A stretch of DNA of 64,000 nt from Streptomyces spiroverticillatus (GTDB lineage Bacteria > Actinomycetota > Actinomycetes > Streptomycetales > Streptomycetaceae): contig BMUX01000006.1 in the NCBI GenBank assembly GCA_014650415.1, forward strand, positions 310,001-374,000, in the 5' to 3' direction. This document shows, in pieces, positions 60,690 to 64,000 of the stretch. Below the pieces are notes generated by a model. That model did no database searches and was not told the DNA's origin. It saw only the letters and a program-made list of their open reading frames with translations. How positions within the stretch are numbered: position 1 is the first letter of the stretch; each line of letters starts with the position of its first letter. The position numbers and the translations under genes are program-made.

Positions 60690-62477
60690 GTGGGTGATGC
60701 GACGGCAGTGGAGACGGACGGTGCCGGGCGGCCGGGCGGCTGGGACGACGGGCTGATCGCCCGGCGGGCGGCGGACCGGCAGCAGGACGCGCACGCGCCC
60801 GCAGGGGGTGAGGGGCCGGAGGACTTCTTCGCGGAGGAGTTCGGCGACCTGCCGCCCGGCGGCGGCGAGTACGGGGCGGATCTGTCCGTACGCCTGGACG
60901 CGCTGCGGGAGTTGGTGGGCCTCTCGCGCGCCCGGCTCGCGGGCGACACCCTGCACGAGGCCGGGCGGGTGCTCGACGAGGCGGTGGCGCGGCGGCGGCT
61001 CTCCGCCCAGCACACCGTCGTCGCCGTCGCGGGCGCGACCGGAAGCGGCAAGTCCACGCTCTTCAACTCCCTCGCGGGGGTGAGGATTTCCGAGACCGGC
61101 CTCAAACGGCCCACCACCTCCGCGCCGATCGCGTGCAGCTGGACTGACGGCGCGGCCGGGCTCCTGGACCGCCTCGGCATCCCCGGACGGCTGCGCAGAC
61201 GACCCTTCCAGGCCGGTACGGGCGCGGGCACCAGCGGCGACGAGGGCCTGCGCGGCCTGGTCCTGGTGGACCTCCCCGACCACGACTCGGCCGTCACCGC
61301 GCACCGCGAACAGGTCGACCGGGTGCTGGCCCTGGTGGACGCGGTGATCTGGGTCGTCGACCCGGAGAAGTACGCCGACGCCGCCCTTCACGAGCGCTAT
61401 CTGCGCCCCCTCGCCGGGCACGCCGAGGTCACCTTCGTCGTCCTCAACCAGACCGACCGGCTGCCCGGCGAGTCCGCCGACCTCGTCCTGGACGACCTGC
61501 GCCGTCTCCTCGACGAGGACGGCATGGCGCTCGGCGAACACGGCGAACCCGGTGCCACCGTCCTCGCGCTGTCCGCCCTGACGGGTGACGGCGTGGAGGA
61601 ACTCCGCGAGCTGCTGCGGGCGTTCGTGCAGGAAAGGGGCGCGGCGGGGCGGCGGCTCGCGGCGGACGTGGACGCGACGGCGGCCAGGCTGCGCCCGGTG
61701 TACGTGGCGGAGGGCAGGGCGGGACTGGGGGAGGGGGCGAGGGAGGAGTTCGCGGACCGGCTGGCGGCGGCGGTCGGCGCGGCCGCGGCCGGGGAGGCGG
61801 CCGAGCGGGAGTGGCGGCGCAACGCGGGCAAGGCGTGCGGGTCGCCGTGGCTGAGGCTGTGGCGCTGGTACGACGCGCGGCGCGTCCCCGGCGGCGGTGC
61901 GGCCCTGCCGGGGCGGGCGTTCGCACAGCCCAGGGACGTGGAGGTGACCGCCCGCCAGCGGGTCGAGCAGGCGGTACGGACCGTCGCCGACGCCGCGACC
62001 GACGGCCTGCCCGCACCCTGGGCGCAGGCCGTGCGGGAGTCGGCGGTGCGCGGGGCCGACGGGCTGCCCGAGGAGCTGGACGCGCTCGCGGCCGAGGCGG
62101 CGGTGCCGCGCGGCAACCCGCCCAGGCCCGCCTGGTGGCCGGCCGCCGTCCTCGCCCAGGCGGCCATGACGCTGCTTCAGATCTACGGCGGGCTGTGGCT
62201 GCTGGGCCAGGTCCTCGGGGTGCTGGAACCGAACCTGTTCCCGCCGTTCCTGCTGATGCTGGCCGGGGTGGTCGGCGGGCCGGTCGTGGAGTGGGGCTGC
62301 TGGGCGGCGGCCAGGGGCCCGGCGCGACGGTACGGGCAGGACGCCGAGCGGCGGCTGCGGGAGGCGGCGGCGGGCTGCGGCCGGGCGAAGGTCCTGGACC
62401 CGGTCTCGGCGGAGCTGCTGCGCTACCGGGAGGTGCGGGAGCGGTATGCGGCGGTGACGAGGGCGGGGCTCGGGTAG
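60690..62477 (+). CDS. Dynamin-like GTPase with C-terminal membrane helices, second of a pair
   Basis: A 595-residue GTPase. G1 is AGATGSGKSTLFNSL, switch residues LKRPTTSAPIA, G3 VDLPDHDS, G4 LNQTDRLP (for NKxD). Near the end two hydrophobic stretches (AVLAQAAMTLLQIYGGLWLLG and PPFLLMLAGVVGGPVVEWG, approximately) suggest a membrane hairpin, then a short cytoplasmic tail. GTG 60690 has GGAG 11 bases upstream; GTG 60681 overlaps the first gene but is too near the site. It should act with the first GTPase at the membrane. Confidence 0.82.
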   Translation: MGDATAVETDGAGRPGGWDDGLIARRAADRQQDAHAPAGGEGPEDFFAEEFGDLPPGGGEYGADLSVRLDALRELVGLSRARLAGDTLHEAGRVLDEAVARRRLSAQHTVVAVAGATGSGKSTLFNSLAGVRISETGLKRPTTSAPIACSWTDGAAGLLDRLGIPGRLRRRPFQAGTGAGTSGDEGLRGLVLVDLPDHDSAVTAHREQVDRVLALVDAVIWVVDPEKYADAALHERYLRPLAGHAEVTFVVLNQTDRLPGESADLVLDDLRRLLDEDGMALGEHGEPGATVLALSALTGDGVEELRELLRAFVQERGAAGRRLAADVDATAARLRPVYVAEGRAGLGEGAREEFADRLAAAVGAAAAGEAAEREWRRNAGKACGSPWLRLWRWYDARRVPGGGAALPGRAFAQPRDVEVTARQRVEQAVRTVADAATDGLPAPWAQAVRESAVRGADGLPEELDALAAEAAVPRGNPPRPAWWPAAVLAQAAMTLLQIYGGLWLLGQVLGVLEPNLFPPFLLMLAGVVGGPVVEWGCWAAARGPARRYGQDAERRLREAAAGCGRAKVLDPVSAELLRYREVRERYAAVTRAGLG

Positions 62478-62515
62478 CGCGCGGCAGCCCCGGGCCCCCG
62501 GCCCCGTCGTGAAGG

Positions 62516-62545
62516 CCCCGTCACCCCTTCGGGTGGCGGGGTTTT
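62516..62545 (+). terminator. Terminator of the GTPase operon
   Basis: CCCCGTCACC (62516-62525) pairs with GGTGGCGGGG (62532-62541), one G-T pair, around CCCTTC; TTTT follows. It is 39 bp past the GTPase stop. Confidence 0.85.
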
Positions 62546-62665
62546 CCCCATTCCGGCCGCTGTCCACAGGCCCCGGCGGGGACGGCGGAATCCGGTCAGC
62601 ATGGACGGACCGATCGGCAGGACGGCCGGTTCGGACGATGCGAAGAGATGTGACGGGGGAGAGCA

Positions 62666-63313
62666 ATGAACGACACGATGGTGACCCTGGTCGGCAACGC
62701 CGCCACCGCGCCCGTCTTCATGGAATCGGCGCTGGGCACGGGATCGGTGCGGCTGCGGCTCGCGGTGACCGCCCGGCGCTACGACCGTGAGCAGGACGTC
62801 TGGGTGGACGGCCCCACCAGCTTCTACACGGTGTGGGCCAGGCGCTCGCTCGCCGGGAACGTGGCCGGATCGGTGGACATCGGGGACCCCCTGGTCGTCT
62901 ACGGCCGACTGCGCGTCAAGGACGGGGACAAGGACGACCGGCGCTGGCTCTCGGCGGACGTCGACGCCGTGGCGGTGGGCCACGACCTGACCCGGGGCAC
63001 CTCCGCCTTCCGCCGGGTCGCCAAGGCGGACCCCCGCCTGGTGGAGCCCGCGGCCGTGCGGGAGGCCGCCGCCGCGGCCGAAGGCGGCGGGCCGCCCCGG
63101 GCGGGTTCGCCCGCGACCGTCGGATGGGGCGGCGAGATCCCGGTGAACTGGGCGGCACGCGGCGCCCCGAGCCGGAAGACCCCCGACCCGGACCCGCCGA
63201 CGGCGGTTTCGGGCAAACCAGGGGAACCAGGAAAGCCAGGGAAGCCAGGGAAATCAGAGAAGCCAGGGAAACCGGAGAGGAAGTCCGACCAGCCGGTGGG
63301 CGCCCCCTTCTGA
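62666..63313 (+). CDS. Single-stranded DNA-binding protein-like, with collagen-like tail
   Basis: A 215-residue protein. Residues 1-110 are an SSB-type OB fold: MVTLVGNAATAPVF, RLRLAVTARRYDRE, TSFYTVWARRSLAGNVAGSV, GDPLVVYGRLRVK. The rest is disordered and Ala/Pro-rich, with a run of Gly-Lys-Pro triplets from 9-bp DNA repeats (about 63212-63275). The acidic DDDIPF tip of housekeeping SSB is missing; it ends QPVGAPF. It is thus an accessory SSB, not the replicative one. GGGGGAGAG precedes ATG 62666. Confidence 0.82.
   Translation: MNDTMVTLVGNAATAPVFMESALGTGSVRLRLAVTARRYDREQDVWVDGPTSFYTVWARRSLAGNVAGSVDIGDPLVVYGRLRVKDGDKDDRRWLSADVDAVAVGHDLTRGTSAFRRVAKADPRLVEPAAVREAAAAAEGGGPPRAGSPATVGWGGEIPVNWAARGAPSRKTPDPDPPTAVSGKPGEPGKPGKPGKSEKPGKPERKSDQPVGAPF
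63212..63275. repeat. 9-bp repeat encoding Gly-Lys-Pro triplets
   Basis: About seven imperfect units of GGGAAGCCA type near the 3' end of the SSB-like gene. Confidence 0.8.
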
Positions 63314-63372
63314 CCGGACGTCACCACGCAAAGTGGCCAAGCACAAGGGGACGGTTACCGACGATAACGATT

Positions 63373-63387
63373 CCGATTCGGAATCGG
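63373..63387. promoter_or_regulatory. Palindrome upstream of the surface protein gene
   Basis: CCGATTC and GAATCGG (arms of 7, one-base centre) lie in an A/T-richer patch 139 bp before the surface-protein start. It has the shape of an operator or a short hairpin; no factor can be named. The rest of 63314-63525 shows no gene. Confidence 0.4.
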
Positions 63388-63525
63388 ACGTCTGGTCGCA
63401 TGACGGGGAGCTGTCCGGCGTAGCGTCCTTAGGATTCCCGGATACCCATGGGGCTCTTGAGGTTGCAGGCGAGGCACTCCCCACACACGCACCATGCGAA
63501 AGAACCTCGCCCGGAGGGGACTTGC

Positions 63526-64000
63526 ATGTTTGACGAAGCGTCGGCTTCGGAACGAAGGCACCGCACCGCCCGCGCGACCGGAGCCACCCGCACCACCCGT
63601 ACCACCCGCGCGCTCCGCGGCGTCCGCCGTCTGGCCGCCCTCGCGCTGGTCCCCGGTCTGCTCCTGGCGGGCACCGTGGCCGGCACCGGCACCGCGACGG
63701 CCGAGGAGCAGCCGCGGACCCCGGGCGGCGTCGCCGCCACCCTCAGCAGGCTCACCGTCCACGGCACGGTCACCATCCGTGACGCCGGCGAGGAGTGGAA
63801 GACCGAGGCCGGCCTCTACGAGATGACCGTCACCGGCGGCGGCACGCTCCAGAGCTACGGCGTCGACCTGCGCACCGCCGCCCGCACCGGGACCACGTAC
63901 AAGGAAGTCGGCTGGGACGAGTCCTCCCTGCACCAGAACAAGAACGCCGGGAAGATCCGCTGGATCCTGGAGCACTCCTACCCCCAGGTCAACGACCTCT
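63526..64000 (+). CDS. TQXA/thioester-domain surface protein, N-terminal fragment
   Basis: The first 158 residues of an exported protein that runs out of the window. A long signal peptide (Arg/Thr-rich start, hydrophobic LAALALVPGLLLAG, cleavage near TATAEE) precedes a domain with the actinobacterial thioester-domain pattern: TYKEVGWDESSLHQNKNAGKIRWILEHSYP. In that family the thioester Cys sits in YCVDL or YCIDL; here it is YGVDL (Gly112), one base from Cys. The partner Gln and an LPXTG-like anchor would lie beyond the window. CGGAGGGG precedes ATG 63526. Confidence 0.75.
   Translation, partial: MFDEASASERRHRTARATGATRTTRTTRALRGVRRLAALALVPGLLLAGTVAGTGTATAEEQPRTPGGVAATLSRLTVHGTVTIRDAGEEWKTEAGLYEMTVTGGGTLQSYGVDLRTAARTGTTYKEVGWDESSLHQNKNAGKIRWILEHSYPQVNDL

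Overview
The window is typical Streptomyces chromosome. Third codon positions are almost all G or C, GTG starts are common, Shine-Dalgarno sites are GGAGG-like, many genes overlap by ATGA/GTGA, and the gene families match (TerD, VC0807-like membrane protein, LAL and TrmB-LuxR regulators, dynamin-like GTPase pair, TQXA-type surface protein).

Left flank (1-17030): the end of a cation/proton antiporter, a GNAT acetyltransferase, a small HTH protein and a secreted SH3-like protein. A myo-inositol catabolism locus follows: an isomerase/epimerase-type gene divergent from iolC-iolB-iolD-mmsA, closed by a good terminator. After it come a degenerate polysaccharide deacetylase, a PrmC-like methyltransferase, a VC0807-like membrane protein, TerD, a second GNAT protein, an ABC exporter whose ATPase is fused to an extracytoplasmic alpha/beta hydrolase, and a DUF1772-like protein.

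Centre (about 17064-58222): a large non-ribosomal peptide gene cluster that I cannot match to a known product. (a) A leftward operon has an O-carbamoyltransferase, a GPP34 protein and a GT4 glycosyltransferase. (b) A rightward cassette has a haem-oxygenase-like diiron oxygenase, an Fe/2OG oxygenase, a DapF-fold protein and a molybdopterin oxidoreductase. It resembles the lysine-to-nitrocyclopropylalanine/aminocyclopropylalanine route of hormaomycin and belactosin, and the DapF-like protein has Ser in place of both catalytic Cys. (c) MbtH, A-T, P450 and a thioesterase with a Cys nucleophile look like a beta-hydroxylation system acting on a carrier-bound amino acid. (d) The assembly line has C-A(Ser)-T-E, C-A-T, a type II thioesterase fused to an NTF2/SnoaL domain, an IlvE-like aminotransferase, a free carrier protein, an ATP-grasp ligase and an MFS exporter. 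(e) Next come a secreted peptide with a 16-residue repeat, a guanidine-modifying-fold protein without its catalytic Cys and His, an AurF-like diiron N-oxygenase and an altered ornithine-carbamoyltransferase homologue. (f) A LAL regulator follows, then a leftward pair (diaminobutyrate aminotransferase and the N-terminal half of an adenylation domain), then a rightward pair (hotdog protein and a terminal NRPS, DCL C - A fragment - T - TE). A TrmB/LuxR-type regulator ends the cluster.

The strongest unusual feature is the split adenylation domain. The protein at 52040-53017 carries motifs A1-A5 and stops. The terminal NRPS at 53987-57088 lacks A1-A5 but has A6-A10, and the cut point is the same in both. 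The E domain of the Ser module and the DCL-type C domain of the terminal module suggest that a D-Ser intermediate is passed to this split module and released by the TE.

Right flank (58343-64000): tRNA-Arg(TCT), two dynamin-like GTPases, an SSB-like protein with a collagen-like tail, and the start of a TQXA/thioester-domain surface protein whose thioester Cys is Gly. Short tandem repeats sit at or just after several stop codons across the window.
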